Assembly: GCA_016200545.1 (NCBI GenBank)
Contig: JACQEO010000057.1
Location: 1 to 64,000, forward strand
Direction: 5' to 3'
From: Deltaproteobacteria bacterium
GTDB lineage: Bacteria; Desulfobacterota; Binatia; UTPRO1
Length of the DNA: 64,000 bases
The notes beneath the pieces are model-generated. The model made no database searches. It was not told the DNA's origin and saw only the letters and a program-made list of their open reading frames with translations. Shown here piece after piece: positions 1 to 8,972 of the stretch. A program made the position numbers and the translations under genes. Numbering within the stretch: the first letter of the stretch is position 1; every line of letters begins with the position of its first letter.

Positions 1-147
1 AACCGAAATCCACAGCCAAAAGTCGCGACGAAAAGCGCCCTTCCTTGAACAATCGACGCCGCGCGACTCGCAAATGACGCCTGCTAGGACGCTGGAAACC
101 CTTGTCCCACGCGGGCTAGAGGCGTTTCGCGACAGAAACTAATCTAA
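1..147. other. Flank left of the insertion sequence; no gene seen
   Basis: No open frame with coding character is visible. The stretch ends at the left terminal inverted repeat of the IS at 148. Comparing its last bases with those after 1610 shows no convincing target-site duplication. Confidence 0.4.
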
Positions 148-165
148 CAGCCCGTTGAAAAAGCC
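148..165 (+). repeat. Left terminal inverted repeat of the IS
   Basis: CAGCCCGTTGAAAAAGCC; pairs with the complement of 1592-1610, with the first 10 positions identical. Confidence 0.75.
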
Positions 166-263
166 GCACGGAGCGCGTGCACGCAAGAGCGCTTCAAGTA
201 TAGTGCACACTGGTGGGAGGGGTGGCGATGGCGCTGGGACGGCGCGGGGAGCGGAACGAAACG

Positions 264-1746
264 ATGTGGGTGGCGACGACCTTGCCACGGTCGCCGGCCA
301 TCCCTATCTATACGCGGGTGAACGCGCTGCTGGCGGAGGCGGACTTTGATCGCTTCGCCGAAGCCGAGTGCGTCCCGCACTACGCGGAGACGCAGGGGCG
401 GCCGTCGATCCCGCCGGGGATCTACTTCCGGATGTTGCTGGTCGGGTACTTCGAGGGGATCGACTCGCAGCGCGGGATCGCGTGGCGGTGCAGCGACAGT
501 TTGGCGTTACGGGAATTCCTCGGCCTCAACGTGGCCGATCGTGTGCCCGAGCATTCGTCGCTGACCGTGACGCGCCAGCGCCTGCCCTTGGCGGTGCACG
601 AGGCGGTGTTCGCGCGGATCTTGCAGCTCGCCGCGACGAAGGGCTTGCTGCGGGGCAAGACCGTCGCCGTGGACGCGACGACGTTGGAGGCGAACGCTGC
701 GATGAAGTCGATCGTCCGCCACGACACCGGCGAGTCGTGGCAGCAGTACATTCGCCGGCTCGCCGTCGACGAGGGCGTGGTGGCGCCGACGGAGGAATAC
801 GCCCGGCGCCTCGATCGGCGGCGGAAGAAGCGCGTGTCGAATGCGGCGTGGCAGTTCTCCAGTGATCCCGAGAGTCGGATCACGGAGCTCAAAGACGGCG
901 GGACGCACTTGGCGTACAAGGCCGAGCATGTCATCGATCTCGACAGTGAGGTGATTCTCGCGCCGCAGACCTATCCTGGCGATGCGGGGGATGCGGCGAC
1001 GTTGGAGTCGAGCGTGCAGCCAGGCCGAAGCGTACGTGGCCCAGGCGGCGGTGCCCGTCGTCGTCGAGGACGTGGTCGCGGACAAAGGCTATCACGCGAC
1101 CGCGACGCTTGCGGCCCGCGACGCATGGGGATTGCGGACGTACATTCCCGAGCGGGAGTGCGGATGGCGGCGGTGGCACGACGAGCCCGTCGCCTGTGAG
1201 CTCGCGTTTCGGGCGAATCGACGCCGGGTGCGAGGACGACGCAATCGCCGCCTGCAACGGCTGCGCTCGGAACGCGTCGAGCGGAGCTTTGCCCACACCT
1301 GCGGCAGCGGGAACCAACGGCGAACGTGGCTGCGGGGCGTCGAGAACGTCCAGAAGCGCTACCTGCTCACGGACGGGGCGCGCAATCTCGGGCTCGTCAT
1401 GCGGCATCTCTTCGGGATCGGTACGCCGCGAAGCCTTCAAGGGCTCGCGGCGATGCTGCGAGCGCTCGCCGTCGCTGTCACCACGCTCCTTGCGGCTCTC
1501 CTACGTACACCGCGGCGCTGGTCGCGATCGGGACTTACGCTGATCCGCCGTTGCGCGCGGAAACCTTCGGCGTTCGTCATCGTCGAAACTCGGACTTCTC
1601 CAACGGGCTGCCAAGCTAGGTTCGCCAGGGAGGAAGTACTGACGATCCAGCTGACCGCGGTTCCAAAGTTGTCGGGGGCCCCGCCGGTGATCTTTCCGAT
1701 GGTCGCATGTCGGGTGGTGACACGGTTCTTGATCCGGCATATATAG
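264..1746 (+). pseudogene. IS1182-type DDE transposase, frameshifted
   Basis: The first part (from ATG 264) carries the N-terminal IS1182-type region and the first catalytic aspartate in VAVDATTLEANA. Around 1005-1030 the coding potential moves to the next frame, which contains VVADKGYHA (second Asp) and ERVERSFAHT (Glu), then the Arg-rich C-terminal part ending in a RNLGLVMRHLFGIG-like block. A +1 shift is needed to join the halves. IS1182 transposases are normally one frame, so this is a lesion rather than programmed frameshifting. The second frame also lacks a stop inside the element and runs to 1746, so the natural 3' end may be damaged too. A sequencing error cannot be excluded. Confidence 0.8.
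1592..1610 (-). repeat. Right terminal inverted repeat of the IS
   Basis: Complement reads CAGCCCGTTGGAGAAGTCC. The downstream transposase frame reads straight through it and stops only at 1746, outside the element. Confidence 0.75.
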
Positions 1747-1795
1747 ATATTCAAGGGATATCGGGTTGTCGTCAATATCTGATATGGGAGGTGAC

Positions 1796-1822
1796 ATGCG
1801 CTGCGAGGTCACTCGTCATTGA
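1796..1822 (+). CDS. Possible 8-codon leader peptide coupled to the SGNH gene
   Basis: An ATG at 1796 is preceded by a strong GGGAGGTGA ribosome site. It opens an 8-codon frame (MRCEVTRH) whose TGA (1820-1822) overlaps the ATG of the next gene at 1822. The arrangement suggests translational coupling. It may equally be a misplaced ribosome site after rearrangement, since it lies only about 190 bp from the IS end. Confidence 0.3.
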   Translation: MRCEVTRH

Positions 1823-2874
1823 TGTCGTCACTCGATCTCCAATCTACGAATCCCGCGTCGACGGCGAAAGCGAACATTCTCCTTGTCTTTATCGCTTTGA
1901 CGTTGACGCTGATCCTCCTCGAGATCGGTGTAAGGATCTATGCGTACTCCATTGGTCGAGGATTCTTCGACAATCCGCAATCCTTCCTAAGTCCCTTTTT
2001 CACGACCGATGAAATTCCCGCACCGTACGCTGACGGAAATGATCGTGTGTTCAAGGAGGGTGAGAGGGTAACGGTTGAGAAGCGACCGGGAGAGGTTCGG
2101 GTCGTTTGCTTCGGGGGGTCGACGACACTTCCCGCTCACGACCCTGAGGCCTACAGTTATCCTCATGGTCTTCGAGATCTCCTCGCGGAACGGTTTCCTA
2201 ACGCGACGGTTACCGTATTGAATGCCGGCGGCAATGGGTTCTCTTCGGCCCATACGTTGGTCAATCTATCTTTGCGTGTTCTCGAGATCCAGCCTGACAT
2301 CATTACGATATATCACAACATCAATGATTTATCGGTCAATTACTTCGGTAAGAGAGCAACGTCGGATTACGGGAATAAGTATTTGACTTCATACTATTTA
2401 GGTTTCCGGCACCGAAGCGGTCTCTGGGGGGCTCTCGCAAGAGTTTCAAGGCTAGCGCGTATCGCGACGAATCGGGTCGAACTCTTGCAGTTTGGTTACG
2501 AGGACTATGATACCAAGCGAGACTATGCGGTCGGTAGTCGATTCTTTCGGCGCAACCTCGAAAGCATAGTCGCCGTGGCGCGCGCACATGAGGTTGACAT
2601 TGTACTTGGAACCCAGGCGGCCCGTAAAGGTCAACGTGAGGATCCGGGATTCATGCTGTACAACAGCATCGTTAGAAGTGTCGCTCACGATGCCAACGTG
2701 CCGTTGGCGGAGGTCGCGGAGCGCGTGGTCGCCGAGTCCGACTTCGTTGACGACGTTCACTATACGTCTCGGGGGGCACGCGCCGTCGCGCAAGTGTGGA
2801 ATGAGCCTGTTGCTGCGCTCGTCGCGAAGCATCTGTCGACGCCGAGCAGCGCGTCGACACCGGTGCCGCGCTAG
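1822..2874 (+). CDS. Membrane-anchored SGNH/GDSL-like hydrolase
   Basis: A 350-residue protein with one N-terminal membrane segment (about residues 18-38), so the catalytic domain should face the periplasm. SGNH blocks are visible: FGGSTT with the nucleophile Ser at about 100, NAGGNG near 135 (Gly block), IYHNINDL near 163-170 (Asn block) and DDVHYT with the Asp/His pair near 310-313. Such anchored SGNH proteins in polysaccharide loci often add or remove O-acyl groups; that role is inferred here. Translation may start at ATG 1822 (or TTG 1819), overlapping the stop of an 8-codon leader. The gene is much more AT-rich than the 5-60 kb part of the window, and a polymerase/ligase gene follows on the same strand, suggesting joint transfer. 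A second SGNH protein lies at 19261-20373. Confidence 0.8.
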   Translation: MSSLDLQSTNPASTAKANILLVFIALTLTLILLEIGVRIYAYSIGRGFFDNPQSFLSPFFTTDEIPAPYADGNDRVFKEGERVTVEKRPGEVRVVCFGGSTTLPAHDPEAYSYPHGLRDLLAERFPNATVTVLNAGGNGFSSAHTLVNLSLRVLEIQPDIITIYHNINDLSVNYFGKRATSDYGNKYLTSYYLGFRHRSGLWGALARVSRLARIATNRVELLQFGYEDYDTKRDYAVGSRFFRRNLESIVAVARAHEVDIVLGTQAARKGQREDPGFMLYNSIVRSVAHDANVPLAEVAERVVAESDFVDDVHYTSRGARAVAQVWNEPVAALVAKHLSTPSSASTPVPR

Positions 2875-3219
2875 GTGTTGAAGTCTGGTGAGCCGTCCCG
2901 GCGCTTTCGTTCGCGCTGGAGCGATGTGGCCGCGTGCGGTCATGCCGAAGCGCGAGGGGGCGAATCAGCGACATCAGGTAGCGGCTACCGCTCGGACGCG
3001 CGGCGCGGCTAGTGAGGACTATGCGTGAGGAGCGGACACTCGCTTCGTGGATCGGAAATGCGGCAGCGCGGTAGTTCGTATGTGCGCGTTGCAGGTCATG
3101 TCGCGAGCGCTCTTCGAGTGTCGACCGCTCGACCCTACGATCACGTCGAGTTGCTCGTGCGTAGGCGTGCTATCCTTGCCCTCTGCCACGCTCTGATGTT
3201 GCGCTAGGGGGTGAATCAA
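2875..3219. other. Intergenic stretch with no recognised gene
   Basis: About 345 bp between two plus-strand genes. Only short frames without recognisable features are present. It contains the ribosome site AGGGGGTG at 3206-3213 for the next gene, but no clear promoter or terminator hairpin. Confidence 0.4.
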
Positions 3220-4719
3220 GTGACGTCGGCACCTACTCATGGCAACGCGTCGTTGAGAACGCCGACGCGGATCGGATCATTTGCGCCGCTGCTCCTGGGC
3301 ATTGCCATTGGAATCGGCCTGCTGTGCCTGGGCGGTCTCGAAACGCGCTGGATTCTCTTCCCGTGTATCGGCGCTGCGGCTGGTGCCGTGGCGATGTTCT
3401 TTCCGGCACGAAAGTATCTGATGGCCATACTCATTCTCAGTCTACAGGCACATGTGAACCTGCAGCTGACCGAACCAGGGTATCAATCGATCGGCAGTTC
3501 AATTCCAACGGGTGTGATACTACCTCTGACGATGATTCCGGCGATGGCGCTCTGCGTTCTGCTAGCTTTCAATAGACGTCGATCGACGAAACAGCTAGCA
3601 ATCGATTGGGGTAAGCCATTCGCGAAACCAATCCTCCTCATCGTATTGACTACGATCCTCTCATTGATTCCTTCGTCAGAGAAGACTCTCGGGATCTTCT
3701 ACCTTCTATATTTAAGCCAACTATATCTCTTGTTTCTGGTGACACTCAATTGCGTTGACTCAAGCGCTGATCTGGCGTTCGTGAAGCAACTCATCATTAT
3801 ATTATTAGTGTCGCAGTCGTGTGTATATTTTGTCGAGAACGCAATAGGCGTGACATTTACTGTCCTCGGTGAGACGGTGAGAAGCACTGGTGAGTTGCAG
3901 CGCCACGGGGGTACGGTGAGCACTAACTCGCTGGCGTTCGGGATGTTCATAACGCCACCGCTTATGATGGCACTGGCCGCGTCGTTGGTGTCCGGTCGTG
4001 GCGCGGGAGGCCGTGGTGCCACGATCGCGAGCATTCTCGGCGGCATTGCGCTGATTCTGACGTTTGCGAGGAGTTGCTGGGCTGGTGCCATCTACGCGAC
4101 GATCGCCATTGTAATAGTCGGGGTCAAGAGGCGAGTGATAACTGGACAGACGCTCGTGCGCCTCGTCATTGCGGTCGCGCTTGTGCTCAGCGTCACATTG
4201 CCCGGCATCATGACCCGGATGGGAGCAAATCACGAATCGGATTACAACGAACGCGTAAGTTTGATGCGGATGGCGATGAACGTAATGGTTGCTAATCCTA
4301 TATTTGGGGTCGGCATAGGTACATACGGCTACGTATTTCGTCAATATCTAACGGCTGACCTTGAGGACAAATGGCTATTCATTGTTCACAATGTCTATTT
4401 GCTGCGTGGTGCCGAGACGGGGGTCTTCGGCATGGGGGGCCTTATATGGCTACTAGCGGTTGCTATCCAACAAGCCTGGCGTGGGGCGCACTCAATGGAT
4501 GGGGAGGTGGGCGTTACATGTATAGGTCTCCTCGGTGGGCTGGTCGCCGTGAGCTGGGACAAATACTGGGATTCCAGCGTCTGCGTACCAAATGATCTCT
4601 ACTTGTGGATGATGTTGGGACTCGTGTTGGCGGCGCGAAAGCTGGATCTGGGGGCGAAGGAACTGGAGGAGCGGGAGCTTGCGACGGCAGCTCGGGTCGG
4701 TCGGGGTGGCCGATCGTGA
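3220..4719 (+). CDS. O-antigen ligase / polymerase family membrane protein (Wzy/WaaL type)
   Basis: About 499 residues of mostly hydrophobic sequence with roughly 10-12 membrane segments. The Wzy_C-type region is recognisable: YNERVSLMRMAMNV and NPIFGVGIGTYG are followed by a periplasmic loop and VHNVYL, with the conserved His near residue 390, then further membrane segments. The family joins or polymerises undecaprenyl-linked oligosaccharides on the periplasmic side, and this is the only full-length polymerase candidate for the polysaccharide locus facing it. I prefer GTG 3220, which has AGGGGGTG six to seven bases upstream, over GTG 3211, which sits directly on that motif. It converges on the last gene of the minus-strand locus. 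Base composition is AT-rich, like the SGNH gene before it. Polymerase and ligase cannot be told apart from sequence alone. Confidence 0.85.
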   Translation: MTSAPTHGNASLRTPTRIGSFAPLLLGIAIGIGLLCLGGLETRWILFPCIGAAAGAVAMFFPARKYLMAILILSLQAHVNLQLTEPGYQSIGSSIPTGVILPLTMIPAMALCVLLAFNRRRSTKQLAIDWGKPFAKPILLIVLTTILSLIPSSEKTLGIFYLLYLSQLYLLFLVTLNCVDSSADLAFVKQLIIILLVSQSCVYFVENAIGVTFTVLGETVRSTGELQRHGGTVSTNSLAFGMFITPPLMMALAASLVSGRGAGGRGATIASILGGIALILTFARSCWAGAIYATIAIVIVGVKRRVITGQTLVRLVIAVALVLSVTLPGIMTRMGANHESDYNERVSLMRMAMNVMVANPIFGVGIGTYGYVFRQYLTADLEDKWLFIVHNVYLLRGAETGVFGMGGLIWLLAVAIQQAWRGAHSMDGEVGVTCIGLLGGLVAVSWDKYWDSSVCVPNDLYLWMMLGLVLAARKLDLGAKELEERELATAARVGRGGRS

Positions 4720-4763
4720 CGGAGTCGACGTGGATGTGCCGAGACGAGCCGGGGATTGTAGAA

Positions 4764-5960
4764 TCAGCGAGCGCTGGGCGGTAGATCCGGGTGGATGTCG
4801 GCGCAGGTATACAGCTTGCCTAGCAGGAGTTCGACGTACGCGAAGGAGTAGGAATTGACGACGCGCTCGCGGTTTGCGAGTCCGAGCTCGAAACGAATCT
4901 TTGGGTCGTCATGGAGTGTTCGAAGTTGCGCGGCGATCGCGGCGGGGTCTCCTATCGGCACCAGAATGGCCGCGTCGCCGAGCATCTCACGGACAGCGCC
5001 GACATCTGTCGCGACCACGGGCAGGGACGCAGCCATTGCTTCGAGAACGGAGTTCGGCATGTTTTCGTTGTGGGCCGGCAACAGAAAGACATCGGCCTTG
5101 GCTAAGGCATCCCACTTGTCGTGTCCCGTTAGGGGCCCGGTAAGCTCGAAGTACTTGTCCAGGCCCAGATCGGATACACGTTGCCGAACCTGCGCGGTTT
5201 CGCCGCCGTACTCGTCCGGACCGACGAAGTCGAACACGATATCGAGATCGCTGAGCATGCGCGCTGCTTCAACGATGTCAAAATGGCCTTTTCGAATTCC
5301 GATCGCGCCTATCGTGATCACATGAAGACCCGGACGCTGTCTCGCAGTTCGCGGCGAGGCGTTGTCCACCTCCACGCCGTTCGGAATCACAGAGACGGGC
5401 CGCTCAGGGCACAGTTGTTCGAACTGTCGACGCCAGAACTCCGAGAGCACAATCAATCGGTGAGGTAGTCGAAGTGCCGCTCGAACGACGGCTTGCGTTC
5501 GGCTGGACAGCCCCTCGTACCAAGAATCGAACGCCCCGCCGTGGACCTGCAACAGGACGCGGCATCCAGTGATTCGGGCCAGAAGGACATAGACTACGCC
5601 CTGGAAGAAGTTGACCGATTCCGCGGTTTTTACGTGTACGACGGCAGGGCGGTGTCGTAACAACATCCGAACGAACGCGGCGAAGCTGCGAGCCTCACGT
5701 CCAAGTCGTCCGATGAGCGGTTGACCGGCGTTCGGGGGGCGATAGGAGTTGAAGAAGGTGAGATCGTGGCGGCTCACCAAGCTCGATCGCAGAATCATGT
5801 CGATTCCGGTCTCGATACCTCCGACGAGTGGACCGTCGGAGCGAGGCCCGACCAACAGCACGCTTGAGCGGCCTCGCGTCCTCGCGTCGTCGCGAGACCA
5901 TTCCAGACTCTTACCGATTGGAGACAATGGTATCATCTCCGTATCGGAGAACCCGCGCAT
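4764..5960 (-). CDS. Glycosyltransferase family 4
   Basis: 398 residues with GT-B layout. An N-terminal Gly-rich entry (VGPRSDGPLVGGIE, 37-50) precedes VIPNGVE near 191-197, the nucleotide-sugar domain start HVITIGAIGIRKGH (213-225), and the donor-site ExxxxxxxE motif with Glu 299 and Glu 307 (ENMPNSVLE). It should add one sugar, with retention, to the lipid-linked repeat unit at the cytoplasmic membrane face. ATG 5960 has GGAGAG about ten bases upstream and overlaps the preceding gene by 28 nt; a later ATG at 5936 would form a 4-nt ATGA overlap with that stop. This is the last gene of the long minus-strand locus. Donor and acceptor cannot be deduced. Confidence 0.88.
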   Translation of the reverse strand: MRGFSDTEMIPLSPIGKSLEWSRDDARTRGRSSVLLVGPRSDGPLVGGIETGIDMILRSSLVSRHDLTFFNSYRPPNAGQPLIGRLGREARSFAAFVRMLLRHRPAVVHVKTAESVNFFQGVVYVLLARITGCRVLLQVHGGAFDSWYEGLSSRTQAVVRAALRLPHRLIVLSEFWRRQFEQLCPERPVSVIPNGVEVDNASPRTARQRPGLHVITIGAIGIRKGHFDIVEAARMLSDLDIVFDFVGPDEYGGETAQVRQRVSDLGLDKYFELTGPLTGHDKWDALAKADVFLLPAHNENMPNSVLEAMAASLPVVATDVGAVREMLGDAAILVPIGDPAAIAAQLRTLHDDPKIRFELGLANRERVVNSYSFAYVELLLGKLYTCADIHPDLPPSAR

Positions 5961-7435
5961 ACGTCAGTGAGACTCTCCGCCGAAGTTGACCGAGATGGTT
6001 GGGGAGACCGAGGGATCGTCGAGATCACCGCGCGAAACTTTCCGTTCCGGCCGCGGGGGATGGCGCTGACCCTCTCCACGAGGATATCCATATCGCCTAA
6101 GCGGGAGCGGAGGTTGGCGATGAGCTGGGCTTCGACGGCGTCGTTGTACCCTGTGCTGGGTACTACGAGAACGCGGAGCTCACTCGGCGACTCTTGTCGG
6201 ATCTGGCTCTCTGCGATTCCAGAGAGACCCTTGTACGCGTGATCGAGCCGGCCAACGTGGTCACCGCGCGGGGTCACGACGATGTCGTCGTCCCGGCCGA
6301 GGATCTCCGTGATCGACGGGAACGCACGGCCGCAGGCGCATCGCTGGTCACCGGCGATGCGGACGCGATCGCCCGTGCGATAGCGAAGCAAGGGCATTGC
6401 AGTGTTGAGGAGCCCCGTGGACACGATGTCGAAGACGTCGTGTGCCGTGCTACCGCTGGTAGGAACGAACTCCGTGATGCTGTACTCAGGTACAACGTGA
6501 TATGTGCCCCGTTCGCACTGCTGGATGGCAACGGTGGCCTCGGTGCACCCATAGTGATCAAGGATGACTCCACCGAGATTCCGCTCGATTGTCTCGCGCT
6601 GCAGTGAGGTGAGCGTCTCGGAGGACGTAAAAATGAAAGGGATGCGACATTTGAGGCCGAGGTCCCGCACAAAACTTGCGAGGAGGTTCGCCGAGGACGG
6701 ATACGCAATGAGGGCTTGCGGAGAGAATCGCATGATCCGATCGGCGTAGTAGCGGGCCGTCTTCGGCGATAGATGGTATGACGACATGCGCAGTTCATTG
6801 TCAGCAAAATTTCTACGCCATGGTTTCGCAGTGGTTGAGGAACCCGGTACGATTAGGTCTCCACGTAGCCGAATCCGCCGATCGCGATCGCCCAAACCTA
6901 CCCAGGCACATTGGCGGGCGGTGAAGGCCTCCTCAAGCGCTTCGTAGTCCGGCGCGAGCACGACTCGCAATGGGGAGCCGGTACTACCGCTGGTGAAGGC
7001 AACCGTGCTGCCATTGGCGCACGCGATCGGATCGACGAATTGCGCCGGATCTCGGCGAACGACGTCTTTGTCAAGGATCGGGAGCGAGCGTAGACCTTCC
7101 GGTGTGCTGATGTCGGCACTCGTGATTCCTAGACGCGCGAAGAGATCTCGGTAGTGTGGTGTGTTTGCCGCTGCGCTCACGATGGGCTTCAATAGCACGC
7201 ACTGCATGGCGCGGAATTCGTCAGGGTCCTGCAGGTGCTCAGAAGCGCGTAGCTCGGTCAACTTAGCGTGGAAGACTTCGTTGTGTATCCGGCGGCGTTT
7301 CCGAAAAAAGTAGGCCGAGAGGAGAATCTCCTGTGCGGATGGTGGCAGATGAGTATAGAGTTGCTTCCCAAGGTCACGCACGGTGGTCGGGTTTTGCATT
7401 GACCTGCGAATGCGTGTCGAGAGTTGCGACATCAT
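5933..7435 (-). CDS. CapK/PaaK-like adenylate-forming ligase
   Basis: 500 residues of the phenylacetate-CoA ligase (CapK) branch of adenylate-forming enzymes. The phosphate-binding loop TSGSTGSP is at about 148-155, HYGCTEA at about 294-300 and RYRTGD near 352-356, followed by a CACG pair and a C-terminal lid region. CapK-like proteins are frequent in capsule and exopolysaccharide loci, where they may activate a carboxylic acid for decorating the polymer; the substrate is unknown. The start ATG 7435 overlaps the TGA of the upstream glycosyltransferase by 4 nt. A longer frame to 7609 would have to overlap that gene by 178 nt and is not supported. The downstream gene starts inside its 3' end. 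Confidence 0.85.
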   Translation of the reverse strand: MMSQLSTRIRRSMQNPTTVRDLGKQLYTHLPPSAQEILLSAYFFRKRRRIHNEVFHAKLTELRASEHLQDPDEFRAMQCVLLKPIVSAAANTPHYRDLFARLGITSADISTPEGLRSLPILDKDVVRRDPAQFVDPIACANGSTVAFTSGSTGSPLRVVLAPDYEALEEAFTARQCAWVGLGDRDRRIRLRGDLIVPGSSTTAKPWRRNFADNELRMSSYHLSPKTARYYADRIMRFSPQALIAYPSSANLLASFVRDLGLKCRIPFIFTSSETLTSLQRETIERNLGGVILDHYGCTEATVAIQQCERGTYHVVPEYSITEFVPTSGSTAHDVFDIVSTGLLNTAMPLLRYRTGDRVRIAGDQRCACGRAFPSITEILGRDDDIVVTPRGDHVGRLDHAYKGLSGIAESQIRQESPSELRVLVVPSTGYNDAVEAQLIANLRSRLGDMDILVERVSAIPRGRNGKFRAVISTIPRSPQPSRSTSAESLTDVCAGSPIRR

Positions 7436-8793
7436 GAGCGATTGAACGGAATATCGGGAGAGGGGACCCCCGCTCCACCCTCTATCGGTGCGGTGCTTGT
7501 CTGCCGTGCGCGCTCGGGACAACGCGCGAGTGAGGTCGCCGACACGCGCCATGTCCCGGTAGCGACCGTCTCGACGGCCTGTCGATACTTGCTCATGAGG
7601 GCGGGCCACGAATGCTGCGTCACGACGTAGTCGTGCGCAGCATGGGTGAGGCGACGGTAAAGCTCCGGGTCCACCTGGAGCATGGCGACTGCCCTGGCGA
7701 ATTCGTCCGGGGTATTGGCAATCAGACAGACGTTGGCGGGATCGGTCTGAAGACCTTCAACGGCGAAAGGACTCGCGACTACGGCGACTCCCATCGCCAT
7801 CGGCTCGAGAACCTTGTTGATGATTCCGGAAGCCACCCTGAGGGGGATAGTCGCGATCGGTTTGCCAGCGAAGAACGGTCGGACTTCGGCAACTGTCCCG
7901 GTGACGGTCACCCCCATACGGCGACCTCGCTCTCGGAGCTCATCCGGCGGGGACTTGCCGACGATGTACAACGGAAGCTCGCCAGCCGCGTGGACAATCC
8001 TCGGATAGATTTCGTCGACAAGCAAACGTGCCGCATCGACGTTCGGAACGGCTCCAAAACTCGCCGTGTAAATGAGATGGGTCACTGGTCCCGTGCGCTC
8101 TTCGTAGGCAAAATATTCGGTATCAACCCCGTTGGTCACGACAAGAGGGTCATGATGGGAGCCGACGATGCGTTGCCACTCACGACGATCGGCTTCCGTG
8201 GGCAGCTTGACCATGTCGAAGAGAGCCGCCTCGCGACGCTCGTGTCGGCGCAACAATTGCGCGTAAAGATGATCGACGCAACGCCGTGCGCTGGACATCG
8301 CAATCGTCGCTAATTGCTCGCGCTGCACGCTCAAGATGGAGTGCTTGGTCAGAACCTTTGGCGGGCTATGGCGAGAGCGTACGTACAGGCCGGCTTCATT
8401 GTCCTCGGCGATGACGACGTCGTAGTCATAGCGTGCCAAGAGCTCATCGACCAAGTCTTGGGCGCGCGGTGAATATCGTTGGTACATGAAGAACGGTGCC
8501 GAGGTGGAGCTCCAACGGATGCGTTCGAGTACTGTCCATTGGCGTTCTGATTCAGCTAGGTCTACGAGGCGAACGGACGCGCAAGCATCGAGTCCTTTCA
8601 AATCACAATTGGAGCCTGTCGGACAATCAACCGCAATCAGATCGACGTCGTGATGTCGAGCCATCTCGAGCAGCTGGTGATAGATGAGAATGCGCGTACC
8701 ACCGATCGGTGGCGAGGGGTACGCGCTGGCAATCGATAGTACGCGGAGCCTGCGATGGCTCATCTCTTCTATTTTGTATTCGGCTTGACGCAT
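7432..8793 (-). CDS. Glycosyltransferase family 4, similar to XrtA-associated Stp1-type transferases
   Basis: About 453 residues. GT-B features include SIASAYPSPPIGGTR at the N-terminus, VVTNGVDTEYF in the middle, LIYTASFGAVPNVDA opening the second domain, and a donor region SGIINKVLEPMAMG, where the usual first Glu is replaced by a shorter RVASGI pattern. This layout matches the sugar transferases commonly found beside exosortase-A exopolysaccharide loci (TIGR03087-like, from memory). The start is uncertain: TTG 8799, ATG 8793 or ATG 8763 are in frame, and only 8763 has a purine-rich AGAAGAG nearby, immediately adjacent. It overlaps the next gene by 4 nt. A roughly 180-bp gap separates it from the gene upstream, an unusual break in the operon. 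Confidence 0.82.
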   Translation of the reverse strand: MRQAEYKIEEMSHRRLRVLSIASAYPSPPIGGTRILIYHQLLEMARHHDVDLIAVDCPTGSNCDLKGLDACASVRLVDLAESERQWTVLERIRWSSTSAPFFMYQRYSPRAQDLVDELLARYDYDVVIAEDNEAGLYVRSRHSPPKVLTKHSILSVQREQLATIAMSSARRCVDHLYAQLLRRHERREAALFDMVKLPTEADRREWQRIVGSHHDPLVVTNGVDTEYFAYEERTGPVTHLIYTASFGAVPNVDAARLLVDEIYPRIVHAAGELPLYIVGKSPPDELRERGRRMGVTVTGTVAEVRPFFAGKPIATIPLRVASGIINKVLEPMAMGVAVVASPFAVEGLQTDPANVCLIANTPDEFARAVAMLQVDPELYRRLTHAAHDYVVTQHSWPALMSKYRQAVETVATGTWRVSATSLARCPERARQTSTAPIEGGAGVPSPDIPFNRS

Positions 8794-8972
8794 CGACAAT
8801 CACGACGACCGTTCGATCGAGGTCGAGTAGCGGCTGAGGCGCTCACGGCCTGTGTCGCGAGTACCTCGCTCAGGTCTGTACGCGATCGACCTACCAGGCG
8901 CCTGCGTATCGGCAATGGTAGTTCTATCTACGGCCATGCGAGAATCCGAACGACGTCGTCACCCACCGGCGC

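Larger units (their letters stand above)
148..1610 (+). mobile_element. IS1182-family insertion sequence, about 1.46 kb
   Basis: Bounded by terminal inverted repeats: the left end reads CAGCCCGTTGAAAAAGCC from 148, and the complement of the right end reads CAGCCCGTTGGAGAAGTCC from 1610 inwards. The first ten bases are identical, and most of the rest match. The element holds one transposase gene in two frames. CAGCCCGTTG-like ends are, as I recall, common in IS1182/IS5-superfamily elements. No clear direct target repeat flanks it. The element looks inactive because the transposase is broken. It sits at the outer edge of the polysaccharide region, next to AT-richer DNA, which fits a history of rearrangement there. 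Confidence 0.8.
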
